64,000 nt of DNA from Natronococcus sp. CG52 (GTDB lineage: Archaea > Halobacteriota > Halobacteria > Halobacteriales > Natrialbaceae), in assembly GCF_023913515.1 (NCBI RefSeq), contig NZ_CP099391.1, positions 2,046,001 through 2,110,000 of the forward strand, in the 5' to 3' direction. Numbering within the stretch: position 1 is the first letter of the stretch; every line of letters starts with the position of its first letter. Position numbers and translations under genes: made by a program. Positions 8,246 to 17,759 of the stretch are shown here, one piece after another. A model generated the notes under the pieces. That model was not told the DNA's origin, ran no database searches, and saw only the letters and a list, made by a program, of their open reading frames with translations.

Positions 8246-9283
8246 GTGGCGGCTGAACGGATACTCGTCCCGCTGTCGGAGACGGTGACCGTCCGGCAGA
8301 CAGTCGGCTACGCGGTCCGGTCCAGTCTCGAGCGCGCCGACTCGCTCGAGTGTCATCTGATCGTCGCGTTACCGAACGACAGGGAGATGCCGGAGGGACA
8401 GAGCGAGATCGACGAGGCCAGATCGCTGCTCTCGAAAGCGGAGAACTGGGTCGAGGAAGACGTCGGTACCTCGTCGGTAACGGTCGAAACGGCCGTTCTC
8501 GGGAGAGATGAGTACCTCTTCGGCCCGCGGGATTTCGCCGAGGTGTTCGCGGCGTACGCCGAGGAACACGACATCGACCGCGTCGTCCTCGATCCCGAGT
8601 ACGAACCCGGGGCGTCGGCCGGAATGCTCCACCCCCTGGAGCGCGAACTCGAGGCCGCCGGCCTGCCGTACGACGAGGCACCGGTCGAGCGGCCGGCGCG
8701 CCACGAGCGGCTGATCGGCGACGGAACCCAGCGGTTCGACCGGCTGTTCGCGATGTTCTGGATCTCGTACGGGTTCTACCTCGTGCTCGGCGACCCGACC
8801 TACTGGTTCGACCTGGTGACCGGTGCGGCAGTCGCGGGGATCGTCTCGGTCTCGCTCGCTCACATCACGTTCACGTTCCCGCTCGGTCGCGTCCAGTCGC
8901 CGCTCCGGACGCTCCGGTTCGCGATCTACGTCCCCTACCTGATCTGGGAGATCGTCAAAGCGAACCTCGCGATCTCGATCGTCATCCTGCGGCCGTCGAT
9001 GCCGATCGATCCGAAACTGACGCGGGTCAACGCGCGCGTCAGGAGCGGCCTGCCGCTGCTCGCCCTGGCCAACAGCATCACGCTCACGCCGGGAACGCTT
9101 ACCGTTCGGGCCGACGATCAGCGGCTGATCGTCCACACGCTGATTGAGAGCGCGCGTGAGGACCTCTTCGACGGCTCGCTCGAGCGGGCGGTCCGGTTCG
9201 TCTTCCACGGTCGCGAGTCGGCGGCGATCTCGTCGCCGAGCGAGCGCGGCGACGCGAAGATCGTCAGAGGTGACGACCCGTGA
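8246..9283 (+). CDS. mrpE: Mrp antiporter subunit E with N-terminal UspA-like domain
   Basis: A 345-residue fusion. Residues 1-150 form a universal-stress-like alpha/beta domain (AAERILVPLSETV start; FAAYAEEHDIDRVVLDPEY near residue 110). Residues 170-310 match MnhE/MrpE: two or three membrane helices, then the conserved cytoplasmic region (LPLLALANSITLTPGTLTV). Typical bacterial MrpE is about 160 residues and lacks the first domain. It opens a nine-gene overlapping operon for a Na+/H+ antiporter in the cell membrane. The Usp-like part could sense nucleotide or stress state, which is inference. Stop overlaps the next start. Confidence 0.92.
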   Translation: MAAERILVPLSETVTVRQTVGYAVRSSLERADSLECHLIVALPNDREMPEGQSEIDEARSLLSKAENWVEEDVGTSSVTVETAVLGRDEYLFGPRDFAEVFAAYAEEHDIDRVVLDPEYEPGASAGMLHPLERELEAAGLPYDEAPVERPARHERLIGDGTQRFDRLFAMFWISYGFYLVLGDPTYWFDLVTGAAVAGIVSVSLAHITFTFPLGRVQSPLRTLRFAIYVPYLIWEIVKANLAISIVILRPSMPIDPKLTRVNARVRSGLPLLALANSITLTPGTLTVRADDQRLIVHTLIESAREDLFDGSLERAVRFVFHGRESAAISSPSERGDAKIVRGDDP

Positions 9284-9567
9284 TTCCGAGCGGCGTCACG
9301 CTCGAGGAGGTGTTCCTCGCCGCAGCGGCGCTGTTCGTCGTCCTCGCGATCGTGATGTTCTACCGGGCCGTCGCCGGTCCGACCACTCAGGATCGGCTGC
9401 TCGCGGTGAACGTCCTCGGGACCAACACCGTCGTAATCCTCGCGCTGCTCGCTGCCGGACTCGACGAGCCGCGGTTCCTCGACGTCGCCCTGATCTACGC
9501 CCTGCTCAACTTCCTGATGGCGATCGCCATCTCGAAGTTCACTGTCGAGCGAGGTGGTGTGCTGTGA
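9280..9567 (+). CDS. mrpF: Mrp antiporter subunit F
   Basis: A 95-residue protein with three membrane helices. The block FYRAVAGPTTQDRLLAVNVLGTN is cut here to the diagnostic part AGPTTQDRLLAVN, a signature of MnhF/MrpF. It starts with GTG overlapping the mrpE stop codon by four bases, and its own stop overlaps mrpG, showing strict translational coupling. Role: small membrane subunit of the Mrp Na+/H+ antiporter. Confidence 0.93.
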   Translation: MIPSGVTLEEVFLAAAALFVVLAIVMFYRAVAGPTTQDRLLAVNVLGTNTVVILALLAAGLDEPRFLDVALIYALLNFLMAIAISKFTVERGGVL

Positions 9568-9896
9568 TCGAGTCGATTCGGTTCTGGGCGATCGTCATCC
9601 TGGTTGCCTTCGGACTGTTCTTCACGTTCGTCTCCGCGATAGGCGTGCTCCGCCTGCCGGACGTTTACTCGCGTGCGCACACCGCCTCACAGACGGACAC
9701 GCTGGGAGCGGGGCTCGCGCTCGCCGCCGTCGCGCTGGCGCTCGGTTGGCAGAACGCGACCGTCTACACCGTGCTGTTGCTGTTCTTCGTGTTCATCACG
9801 AATCCGACCGCGGCCCACGCGATCGCCCGCTCCGCCGCGGAGACCGGTATCGATCCCTGGACGAGCGACGCCGACGAGGAGGGTGAATCGCGATGA
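9564..9896 (+). CDS. mrpG: Mrp antiporter subunit G
   Basis: A 110-residue protein with three membrane helices and the MnhG signature IGVLRLPDVYSRAHTAS at about residues 26-42, followed by DTLGAGLAL and FVFITNPTAAHAIARSA. Start is GTG 9564 (GTGA overlap with the mrpF stop). The stop overlaps the next gene by four bases. Essential small subunit in known Mrp complexes. Confidence 0.93.
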   Translation: MIESIRFWAIVILVAFGLFFTFVSAIGVLRLPDVYSRAHTASQTDTLGAGLALAAVALALGWQNATVYTVLLLFFVFITNPTAAHAIARSAAETGIDPWTSDADEEGESR

Positions 9897-10441
9897 GCGC
9901 GATCGCCTATACGCTCGTCGTGTTCATCCTCTTAGCAGCGATCGCGACGGCGCTGTTCCGCGACGTCCTGTCGGCGATCATCGTCTTCGCGGCCTACAGC
10001 CTCGGAATGGCGATCCTCTACACGTACCTGCTCGCACCCGACGTCGCGATGACCGAAGCCGCGATCGGCGCCGGCGTGACGACGATCCTTCTGCTATTGA
10101 CGATCGCGCGAACAACCCGTCCGCCCACGGACGAGATTTTCGAGCGGATCAACGTCCCGGCAGTGATCGTCGTCGGTGCGTTCGTGCTCGTGCTCGCAAC
10201 GCTGCTTCCCGATATGTACGCCATCGGGGCCGAAGACGCGCCGATCTGGGGCGGGGGAGTCCTCACCGACACGCCGTCGGCCTACTACGTTCAGGAAGCG
10301 TACGACGACACCCACGCCCACAACGCCGTGAGCGCAGTGCTCGCCTCCTACCGTGGGTTCGACACCTTTGGCGAGGCGGTCGTCGTCTTCGCGGCCGGCG
10401 TCGCCGTACTGCTCGTACTGAAACGGGAGGTGTTCGTGTGA
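9893..10441 (+). CDS. Mrp/Mbh-type DUF4040 plus MbhE-like subunit (C-terminal part of MrpA)
   Basis: A 182-residue membrane protein. The first 85 residues are the DUF4040/MbhD domain (ALFRDVLSAIIVFAAYSLG, then DVAMTEAAIGAGVTT). The rest resembles MbhE, with two more helices around a long extracytoplasmic loop (about residues 103-150). In bacteria these domains are fused to the C-terminus of MrpA; here they are a separate gene, as in hydrogenase-related Mrp modules. It overlaps genes on both sides by one to four bases. Confidence 0.9.
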   Translation: MSAIAYTLVVFILLAAIATALFRDVLSAIIVFAAYSLGMAILYTYLLAPDVAMTEAAIGAGVTTILLLLTIARTTRPPTDEIFERINVPAVIVVGAFVLVLATLLPDMYAIGAEDAPIWGGGVLTDTPSAYYVQEAYDDTHAHNAVSAVLASYRGFDTFGEAVVVFAAGVAVLLVLKREVFV

Positions 10442-10935
10442 TGTCCCGATCCGAATCACACGACGATACCTACACGGAAAGCCAGGTGATCATGACCGCC
10501 GTCAGGATCATCGCACCGTTTACGCTGACGTACGGAATGTTCCTGAGCCTCCACGGCACCGACACCCCGGGCGGGAGCTTCCAGGGTGGCACCATTATCG
10601 GCGTCACCGTGCTCATGATCGCCTTCGCGTTCGGGATCGAACCGACCCGAAAGTGGGTGAAAAACTCGTTCGTCGTCGGACTCGTCACCGGCGGCGTTAC
10701 GATCTTCATCGGGACCGGTCTCGCCGCCGTCGCGCTCGGCGGGAACTTCCTCGAGTACGATGCGTTCGTCGACACCTTCGGCATCGCTCACTACTGGGGG
10801 ATGGAGGCGATCGAGGTCGGCGGCGTCGCGCTGATCGTCGCCGGCGTCATCATGACGCTGTTCTTCGCGACGGCGTCGGGTTTCACTCCGACCAGCCGCA
10901 GCTCGGGTCGACGCGAGGTGAGCGACGATGATTGA
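10441..10935 (+). CDS. mrpB: Mrp antiporter subunit B
   Basis: A 164-residue MnhB-family membrane protein with four helices. The signature GTDTPGGSFQGGTIIG at about residues 39-54 is the conserved MnhB/MbhF motif. ATG 10441 overlaps the previous stop by one base. The C-terminal tail is Ser/Arg rich and hydrophilic. Part of the Mrp Na+/H+ antiporter. Confidence 0.93.
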   Translation: MSRSESHDDTYTESQVIMTAVRIIAPFTLTYGMFLSLHGTDTPGGSFQGGTIIGVTVLMIAFAFGIEPTRKWVKNSFVVGLVTGGVTIFIGTGLAAVALGGNFLEYDAFVDTFGIAHYWGMEAIEVGGVALIVAGVIMTLFFATASGFTPTSRSSGRREVSDDD

Positions 10936-11302
10936 GTGGACCCTCGAGATCCTGGCGACGCGATACGCTTACGCCCTGATGTTCATCCTGATGGGGCTCG
11001 GAATGTACATGATGATCGCCAATCAGAACCTCGTGAAGAAGCTGATCGGCGTCAACCTCTTCCAGACCGCGATCTTCCTCTTTTTCGTCGCGATCGCCTA
11101 CGTCGAGGGCGGCTCCGCGCCGATCGTCCCCGCGGAGGGAGGCGAATCGGTCGCCAGTCCGCTCCCGCAGGTGATCGTCCTGACTGCCATCGTCGTCGGA
11201 ATCGCGCTTACGGCTGTCGGGCTCGCGCTGATCGTCCGCATTCACGCGGAGTACGGAACGCTCCGCGAGGACACTCTCAGGGAGGTGCGCGCCGATGAGT
11301 AA
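10928..11302 (+). CDS. mrpC: Mrp antiporter subunit C (NuoK-like)
   Basis: A 124-residue protein with three helices and the NuoK/MnhC pattern: MGLGMYMMIANQNLVKKLIG, then LPQVIVLTAIVVGIALTAVG. The conserved acidic residue found in NuoK helices is not obvious in helix one. It starts inside the last codons of mrpB (eight-base overlap) and ends overlapping the next gene. Confidence 0.93.
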   Translation: MIEWTLEILATRYAYALMFILMGLGMYMMIANQNLVKKLIGVNLFQTAIFLFFVAIAYVEGGSAPIVPAEGGESVASPLPQVIVLTAIVVGIALTAVGLALIVRIHAEYGTLREDTLREVRADE

Positions 11303-12851
11303 CGCCGAACTCCTCCCTCCCCTGCTGATCGCGATGCCGATCCTCGCAGCCGTCGTCCCGATCGCGCTCGGTCTGTGGTTCGACCGGACCGGCTGGTCGG
11401 TCGCCGCGCTGACGACGGTCGGCCTGTTCGCCGCGACGGCCTACCTCGCGAGCGCCGTTCGCACCGCTGACGACGCACAGATCACCCACGTACTCGGAGG
11501 CTGGAACGAACCGCAGGGGATCGGCATCGAACTCGTCGCCGATCCGTTCTCGACGCTGATCGCGCTGCTCGTGACCGTGATCGCTGCGAGCCTGCTCGCG
11601 TACACGCGCGCTGGCGGCCCGCGCGGGAACGCCTTCTATACCGGTTACCTGCTGCTGGTCGGCGGCCTGCTCGGGATCTTGATGACCGGCGACGTCTTCA
11701 ACATGTTCGTCTTCCTCGAGATCGTCGGCCTGGCGACGTACGCGATGATCTCGAGCGGCGACGGCCCCGAATCCGCGGTCGCGGCGCTGAAGTACCTCAT
11801 CCTCGGGACCGTCGGCGCGTCGCTGTACCTGATCGGCGTCGGCTTCCTGTTCATGGCGACCGGCGCGCTAAACATGGAGGTTCTCGGCGAGGCGATTCCG
11901 CAGATCGCGGACGAGGGCGGCAGCGACCTGACGCTGCTGCGCGCGGCCTTCGCGTTCGTCTTCGTCGGCTTCGCGCTCAAGGTCGCCCAGTGGCCGCTGC
12001 ACGCCTGGCAGCCCGACGCCTACCAGCACGCTCCCGACGGGATCACGCCGCTGATCGCAGCGCTGGTCTCGACCGTCTACGCGTACGCGCTCGGCCGCGT
12101 GATGTTCACCGTCTTCGGCGTCGAGTTCATGGCGACGACGCCGTACCTGCAGGAGATCGTCGTCACCGTCGGCGCCGTCAGCGTGCTCGCGGGGAGCACG
12201 CTCGCGGTCGTCCAGCAGGACGTCAAGCGGATGTTCGCCTACTCGTCGGTCTCCCAGTTCGGCCTCGTCATCGCCGCCTACGGTTCGCTTACCGAGACGG
12301 CGCTGGTCGGCGCGGTGATCCACCTGATCGGCCACGGCGTTATGAAGGCCGGCCTGTTCGTCGCCGCCGCAGTGATCGCACTCAGCTACGGCGCCCGATC
12401 CGTCGACGAATACGCCGGCCTCGCCGAGAACAGGCCCCTCGCCGCCGGTTCGACGGCCGTCTTACTGGTCGCCTTGATCGGCATTCCACCCTCCGCCGGC
12501 TTCGTCGGTAAGTGGTACATCGCCGTCGGAGCGATCGAGGCCGAGCTGTGGCCGATCGCGGGCGTGATCTTCCTCAGCACAATGCTCACGCTGGCGTACG
12601 CCGCCAGGCTGCTCGAGAAGATGTACTTCACGCCGGCGACGCCGGTCGAATCGGCCCATCCGCCCGGTGTTGCAACCGATGGAGGGCTTCTGACCGGCAG
12701 CGATCGAATGGAACGGGGATCGCCCGACGCGGTCTCGCTCGGAATGCTCGTCCTGCTCGTCGGAATCGTCGTCGCCGCCGTCCTGCTCGGGTTCGCCGGC
12801 GGTGCGTTCTACGAGTGGCTCGAGCCGTTTACTTCGGAGGTGTTCAACTAG
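11295..12851 (+). CDS. mrpD: Mrp antiporter subunit D (proton-conducting, NuoM/N-like)
   Basis: A 518-residue protein with about 14 membrane helices of the proton-conducting transporter family. Key ion-path residues are visible: the Glu in FLEIVGLATYAM and the Lys and His in KVAQWPLHAWQPDAYQHAP. The C-terminal part has a hydrophilic loop (about 450-475) before the last helix. It overlaps mrpC by eight bases and directly abuts the next subunit. Forms one of three ion-translocating channels of the complex here. Confidence 0.93.
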   Translation: MSNAELLPPLLIAMPILAAVVPIALGLWFDRTGWSVAALTTVGLFAATAYLASAVRTADDAQITHVLGGWNEPQGIGIELVADPFSTLIALLVTVIAASLLAYTRAGGPRGNAFYTGYLLLVGGLLGILMTGDVFNMFVFLEIVGLATYAMISSGDGPESAVAALKYLILGTVGASLYLIGVGFLFMATGALNMEVLGEAIPQIADEGGSDLTLLRAAFAFVFVGFALKVAQWPLHAWQPDAYQHAPDGITPLIAALVSTVYAYALGRVMFTVFGVEFMATTPYLQEIVVTVGAVSVLAGSTLAVVQQDVKRMFAYSSVSQFGLVIAAYGSLTETALVGAVIHLIGHGVMKAGLFVAAAVIALSYGARSVDEYAGLAENRPLAAGSTAVLLVALIGIPPSAGFVGKWYIAVGAIEAELWPIAGVIFLSTMLTLAYAARLLEKMYFTPATPVESAHPPGVATDGGLLTGSDRMERGSPDAVSLGMLVLLVGIVVAAVLLGFAGGAFYEWLEPFTSEVFN

Positions 12852-14711
12852 ATGACTGATCCGTCCGTACTGCCGCTCGCCGCCGTCCTCGTCTCGGCGG
12901 TTGCGATGGTTCTGATTATCGCGTCGTATCGCTATCCGAACGTCCGCGAGGGCTGGTCGGTGCTTGCCGCACTGACAAAGTTCGGCATCGTCGCCAGCAT
13001 GCTGCCCGGCGTGATGGACGGCACCGTTTACTACTGGAGCCTGAACGAGTCCCTCGGCGTCGAGTTGCTCGCCGGGATCGACTTCGTACTCCGCGCCGAT
13101 CCGCTCGGCATGCTGTTCGCGATGCTCGCCAGCTTCCTCTGGATCTTCACCTCGTTCTACGCCGCGGGCTACATGCGCGGGCTCGACGAGCACGCACAGA
13201 CTCGATTTTTCGCCTCCTTCGCGGCGAGTCTGTCGACGGCGATCGGCATCGCCTTCGCCGGGAATCTGGTGACGATCTTCATCTTCTACGAACTCCTGTC
13301 GCTCGTCACTTACCCGCTGGTCGCCCACAACGAGGACGACGAGGCCCGCATCGCCGGCCGGAAGTACCTCACGTACACGTTCTTCGGCGGCGGCGTCTTC
13401 CTGCTCGCCGGGACGGTGCTGGTCTACTGGCTCACCCAGCAGGCCGGCGATCCGACGGTCGCGTTCGAGTCCGGCGGCATCGAGATTCTCGCCGAGGCAG
13501 CACAGGCCGATCCGGCGTTCGCGCAGGCCGCGTTCTACCTGCTGATCGCCGGTTTCGGCGTCAAGGCCGCGGTGATGCCCTTGCACTCCTGGCTCGCGGA
13601 CGCGATGGTCGCGCCGACCCCCGTTTCGGGGCTGCTGCACGCAGTCGCAGTCGTCAAGTCCGGCGCGTTCGGCGTCGCTCGAGTCATCCTCGAGGTCTAC
13701 GGCCCGGGACTCATCCGCGACCTTCCGCTTTCCGTGCCGGGTATCGGAGAAGTCGGGCTGAACGTCCCGGTCGCCATCCTGGCCGCCTTTACGTTGACTG
13801 CAGCCAGCATCATCGCGATGCGAAAGGACCACCTCAAGCGCCGGCTCGCGTTCTCGACGACGGCGCAACTGTCGTACATCGTGCTCGGACTCTCGATGCT
13901 GCATCCGTACGCGATCCTCGGGGCGCTGTTCCACATCCCCGCCCACGCGTTCGGGAAGCTCACCCTGTTCTTCTGTGCGGGAGCCGTTCACGTCGAGACC
14001 CACACCGACTACGTCAGCGAGATGGCCGGCATCGGCAAGCGGATGCCGCTGACGATGTCCGCCTTCGCCATCGGCGCCGCCGGGATGGCCGGAATGCCGC
14101 TGATCGCCGGCTTCGTCAGCAAGTTCTACATGCTGATCGGTGCCGGTTCGGTCGGCGGCGGCTACTGGATCTTCGCCTCGGCGTTGATCCTCTCCGGAAT
14201 TCTCAACATCGCCTACCTCTGGCCGGTCGTCTACACGGCCTTCTTCGAGAGCGAGGAGCGCTACGACGCGAAACCGCTTCTCGAGTTCCCGCTCGGCGGT
14301 GAACGGCGAGGTCAGGCCGCAGACGCGGACGAAGCGCACGTTGCCACGGACGGCGGCGAATCCGAGCGCGGAGACGAGAACGGGAACGAGGACCGCGACG
14401 GCGAGAGGTACGAGTACGCCGTCGACAAGTATCCCAGCGATCACACGGTCTCCGACGAGGCGGTGCGAAACGACGCGGCGGTCCGTCGGGTCGATCACCA
14501 CGGCGACCGCGACGATCACCACACGGGCGGCCCGCCGACCGGCGGCTGGGAACGGCATTCGCCGTTCGACGAAAGCACGTGGCTCATGCTCGTACCGATT
14601 GCAGTGATCGCTACGGGTGCGGTTGTCCTCGGCGTCGTTCCGGACGCCGCAGTCTTTCTCGAACTCGCCAATTATATCGTCGAGGAAGTCACGGGGGTGA
14701 CCATCTTATGA
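12852..14711 (+). CDS. Mrp-type proton-conducting subunit with acidic/His-rich insert
   Basis: A 619-residue NuoL/M/N-family membrane protein. Ion-path motifs include FIFYELLSLVTYPLV and GVKAAVMPLHSWLADAMVAPTPVSGLLHA. Between the penultimate and last helices (about residues 478-575) lies a long hydrophilic insert, strongly acidic and then His-rich (VDHHGDRDDHHTGG), not seen in the two sister subunits. The insert could bind metal or be a surface adaptation to high salt; that is inference. Start ATG 12852 follows the previous stop with no gap, and the end overlaps the next gene by four bases. Confidence 0.92.
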   Translation: MTDPSVLPLAAVLVSAVAMVLIIASYRYPNVREGWSVLAALTKFGIVASMLPGVMDGTVYYWSLNESLGVELLAGIDFVLRADPLGMLFAMLASFLWIFTSFYAAGYMRGLDEHAQTRFFASFAASLSTAIGIAFAGNLVTIFIFYELLSLVTYPLVAHNEDDEARIAGRKYLTYTFFGGGVFLLAGTVLVYWLTQQAGDPTVAFESGGIEILAEAAQADPAFAQAAFYLLIAGFGVKAAVMPLHSWLADAMVAPTPVSGLLHAVAVVKSGAFGVARVILEVYGPGLIRDLPLSVPGIGEVGLNVPVAILAAFTLTAASIIAMRKDHLKRRLAFSTTAQLSYIVLGLSMLHPYAILGALFHIPAHAFGKLTLFFCAGAVHVETHTDYVSEMAGIGKRMPLTMSAFAIGAAGMAGMPLIAGFVSKFYMLIGAGSVGGGYWIFASALILSGILNIAYLWPVVYTAFFESEERYDAKPLLEFPLGGERRGQAADADEAHVATDGGESERGDENGNEDRDGERYEYAVDKYPSDHTVSDEAVRNDAAVRRVDHHGDRDDHHTGGPPTGGWERHSPFDESTWLMLVPIAVIATGAVVLGVVPDAAVFLELANYIVEEVTGVTIL

Positions 14712-16534
14712 CGGGTGCGGACGTCCTGACCGCAGCGTATCCTCCGGCCCTGGTACTCGCCGCGGCGGTGCTCGTGCTCGTCCTTCCGCGGACGATCGGC
14801 TTCGCCGCGAGCGCTCTCAGCCTGCTCGGAGTGTTGATAGTCTCGCTGTTCGTCCCCGAGGGCTCGCACCTCACCGTCACGTTCCTCGGATTCTCGGACG
14901 TGCAGCCGTTCCTCGTCGACGACTTCAGTCGACTGGTGGGCGCGGGCCTCGGCTTTCTCGGCACCTTCGCCGTCCTGTACGCCTACTCGACCGACGCCAG
15001 CGATCGAATGCTAGCGATCGCGTTGACGTACATGGCGTCATGTATCGCAGCGGTGTTCGCGGGCGACTGGCTCTCGCTCGTGTTCGTCTGGGAAATCATG
15101 GCGCTCACGAGCACGGTCCTGGTGTGGCACCACGGCGGTGACGCCGTCCGGGCGGGGTTCCGATACGCCATCGCTCACGGTATCGGAGGGACACTCGTCC
15201 TCTTCGCCGTCGTCGCCCACTACGTTCAGGTCGGTTCGTTCGTTTACGGTGAGGGAGCGACCGGGATCGCGGTCGGCCTGCCCTCGATGCTGGCCGCCCT
15301 CGGGATCGGCGTCAACTGCGCGTTCATCGGCTTGCACACGTGGCTCCCGGACACCTACCCGCGCCCGCACATCACCGCGTCGGTGTTCCTCTCGGTGTTC
15401 ACGACGAAGACGAGCGCGTACGTCCTCTACCGGGCGTTCCCGGACGGAGAACTCGTCCTCGCCTACATGGGCGGGCTGATGGCCGTCTACGGGGCGGGCT
15501 TCGCACTGCTTCAGCACGACATGCGAGCCCTGCTGTCGTATCACATCCAGGCTCAGGTCGGCTACATGGTCGCCGGGATCGGGATCGGGAGCACGCTCGC
15601 AGCCGCCGGCGCGATGGGGCACCTGTTCAACAACATTCTGTACAAGAGCCTGCTGTTCATGGCCGTCGGCGTCATCATCTACCGAACCGGCGAGGAGGAC
15701 CTGTACGAACTCGGCGGGCTGTGGCGCGAGATGCCGCTCACCGCGGCCGGGTTCGCTCTCGGGGCGCTCTCGATCACCGCCGTTCCCGGCTTTAACGGGT
15801 TCATCAGCAAGGGAATGATCCTCGACGCCGCTGATCCCGGCTACTACGGCGCGCCCGAGTACGAACCGGTGTACTACCTGCTGCTGCTCGGCGCGATCGG
15901 AACGTTCCTCTCGTTCATCAAACTCGGCTACTACGCGTTCCTCCACGGCGAGAGCGACCTCGAGGTGGCGGACGCCAACACCGGACAGACGATCGCCATG
16001 CTTACCGTCGGCGGCGCGTGTCTCCTCCTCGGCGTCTGGTGGCAGGGATTCGTCGACTTCCTGCCCGGAATCGAGGGGACGGCGTTCGAGTACCCCGGCG
16101 GTGAGAGCCACCTCCACCCGTACAGTACGGGTCACCTGACCGAGAGCGCGGGCCTGCTGGTCGTTTCTCTCGTCGGGTTCGCGATCATCCGCAAGCCGCT
16201 CTCGAAGCTCGACTTCTCCGATCCGGCGACGGTGGTGGCTCCCCTGACGTACCACCTCGGCCGAACGTCGATGCTCGCGATCACCGACCTCTACGCCGCC
16301 GTCGACAACGCCGTCGTCAACTTCGTTACGAGCTGTTACTGGATCGGGAACAACCCGGCACTCGCGGTCGACGCGACGGCTCGTCGGCTTCCCAACTGGG
16401 TCGTCGACGTCGAGGAACACCGGCCCGCCGACGGCGGTCGTCCGTCGACGATCCACCTCCGCGCGAGCGTCGGACTCACCGTCCTGTTGCTCACGATCAT
16501 CCTCACGATCGTGCTGTGGCTGCTCGTCTCCTGA
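14708..16534 (+). CDS. Mrp-type proton-conducting subunit (MrpA/D-like)
   Basis: A 608-residue member of the same proton-conducting family, last gene of the operon. Motifs: FVWEIMALTSTVLVW with the conserved Glu, and CAFIGLHTWLPDTYPRPHITASVFLSVFTTK with His and Lys of the ion path. The last 150 residues form a longer amphipathic region and a final helix, reminiscent of MrpA/NuoL. ATG 14708 is chosen because it gives a four-base overlap with the previous gene and the family N-terminus. Three such subunits plus B, C, E, F, G and the DUF4040 protein make a complete Mrp system. Confidence 0.92.
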   Translation: MTGADVLTAAYPPALVLAAAVLVLVLPRTIGFAASALSLLGVLIVSLFVPEGSHLTVTFLGFSDVQPFLVDDFSRLVGAGLGFLGTFAVLYAYSTDASDRMLAIALTYMASCIAAVFAGDWLSLVFVWEIMALTSTVLVWHHGGDAVRAGFRYAIAHGIGGTLVLFAVVAHYVQVGSFVYGEGATGIAVGLPSMLAALGIGVNCAFIGLHTWLPDTYPRPHITASVFLSVFTTKTSAYVLYRAFPDGELVLAYMGGLMAVYGAGFALLQHDMRALLSYHIQAQVGYMVAGIGIGSTLAAAGAMGHLFNNILYKSLLFMAVGVIIYRTGEEDLYELGGLWREMPLTAAGFALGALSITAVPGFNGFISKGMILDAADPGYYGAPEYEPVYYLLLLGAIGTFLSFIKLGYYAFLHGESDLEVADANTGQTIAMLTVGGACLLLGVWWQGFVDFLPGIEGTAFEYPGGESHLHPYSTGHLTESAGLLVVSLVGFAIIRKPLSKLDFSDPATVVAPLTYHLGRTSMLAITDLYAAVDNAVVNFVTSCYWIGNNPALAVDATARRLPNWVVDVEEHRPADGGRPSTIHLRASVGLTVLLLTIILTIVLWLLVS

Positions 16535-16625
16535 CGGCGTCGACGGTCGCGGTTTCTCTCCTCGTCTATCCTCGATCTCGAGACCGAGAGAACAGTCCGT
16601 CCCGTCCGGAAACTTCCGGACCCCT

Positions 16626-17759
16626 TCAGCTCGATTCCGTGTCGTCCTGCACGCTCGAGTCGACCGAGTCGATCGTCTCGAACACCGGCCGGCGTTCCGG
16701 AACGGCGATCGATTGCTCGAGAACCGACGCGCGAAGCGCCGGGCTGGCACTCGAGGCCTCGCGCCTGTACCCGATCACCTGGTCGCCGCGAACGCCACGC
16801 GGCGTCAGGTAGTCACCGTCGACGTCGACGCCGGCCTCCTCGCAGAGTCGTCGCAGGACCGATCTGGCACCCTCGGCCGTGATCGCGGGCGGTGCGATCG
16901 CTCGCTCGCGGGCGACCTCGCTGGCCGTCGCATCCGACAGCAGCGTCTCGATCTCGTCCTCGTCGTGGCCTCGTTCTTTCAGAACCGTTCTGACGCGACG
17001 GGCGATCGACGGCGCGTGTCGGGTCGGAAACAGCGGCCAGTCGTTCGACGGCGGGTCGAGAACCACCCGATATCGACGCAAGGGCGTTCGGGCCGCTGCG
17101 CCGAGCAGCACGTCCTCGAGGCGCTGGGACCTGCCGAGCACGCGGATCGTCCCCGTGTAGAAGTCGACGTCGTCCCAGGTCGCGCCCGTCCGCCGGTCGT
17201 CCTCGGGGACTCGGAACAGTTCGGCGCCGCGGACGTCCGAGTGGGCCAGCAACGCGACCAGAGCGTACTCCCGCAGTCTGGTACGGCGCTCGTTCCGATC
17301 GAACGCCTCGCCCGAGGATTCGAGCGCGCGCTCGCGGACGTAGCCCTCGAGTTCGCGGCGCCGGTCGGCGGTCCACCCCTCGCGTTCGTCGCGATTCGTC
17401 GCCGTCGGCAGTGCGCTTTCGGCCGTCTCGACCGCCGCCGGATTCGTCTCGAGGATTCCGCCGCGAACGCACCACGAGAGAAACGCCCGGACGACGGCGT
17501 AGTAGGTGCCGGCCGTCGAGGCGGTGTACGCGCCTCGATCGGTTCGTTCCCGAAGCTCCTCGGCGTACGACCGCATGTGGTCGGTTTCGACTGCGAACAG
17601 CGACCGGGTTCCGTGTTCGTCCTCGAGCCACTCGGCCCACCGCCGGAGGATCGACTCGGCGTTCGCCGCGTAGGTCCCCGCTCCGGGGCCGTCGGGGTCG
17701 CCGACGGCTTTCCGCTGAAGGTAGGTATCGACCGCGTCCGTGATCGCGACCTCGGTCAC
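16626..17759 (-). CDS. Tyrosine recombinase-like protein, apparently lacking catalytic residues
   Basis: A 377-residue protein with the two-domain layout of phage-type integrases: N-terminal core-binding domain at 1-115 (TYAANAESILRRWAEWL; AFLSWCVRGGILETNPA) and a catalytic-like domain at 135-345. Arg-I is present (SDVRGAEL). The box-II HxxR reads RGVRG, the LGH motif reads LEQ, and no Tyr follows within the usual distance (PVFETID instead). It is therefore probably not an active recombinase, though it could still bind DNA. Start GTG 17759 overlaps a small upstream ORF. Alternative: a divergent family with a shifted active site. Confidence 0.75.
   Translation of the reverse strand: MTEVAITDAVDTYLQRKAVGDPDGPGAGTYAANAESILRRWAEWLEDEHGTRSLFAVETDHMRSYAEELRERTDRGAYTASTAGTYYAVVRAFLSWCVRGGILETNPAAVETAESALPTATNRDEREGWTADRRRELEGYVRERALESSGEAFDRNERRTRLREYALVALLAHSDVRGAELFRVPEDDRRTGATWDDVDFYTGTIRVLGRSQRLEDVLLGAAARTPLRRYRVVLDPPSNDWPLFPTRHAPSIARRVRTVLKERGHDEDEIETLLSDATASEVARERAIAPPAITAEGARSVLRRLCEEAGVDVDGDYLTPRGVRGDQVIGYRREASSASPALRASVLEQSIAVPERRPVFETIDSVDSSVQDDTESS

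Noticed and set aside
12462-14558. Very long antisense frame opposite the Mrp subunits
   Set aside because: Composition (Arg/His/Gln/Glu mix without hydrophobic core) and position exactly antisense to well-recognised membrane proteins mark it as a GC-codon shadow.
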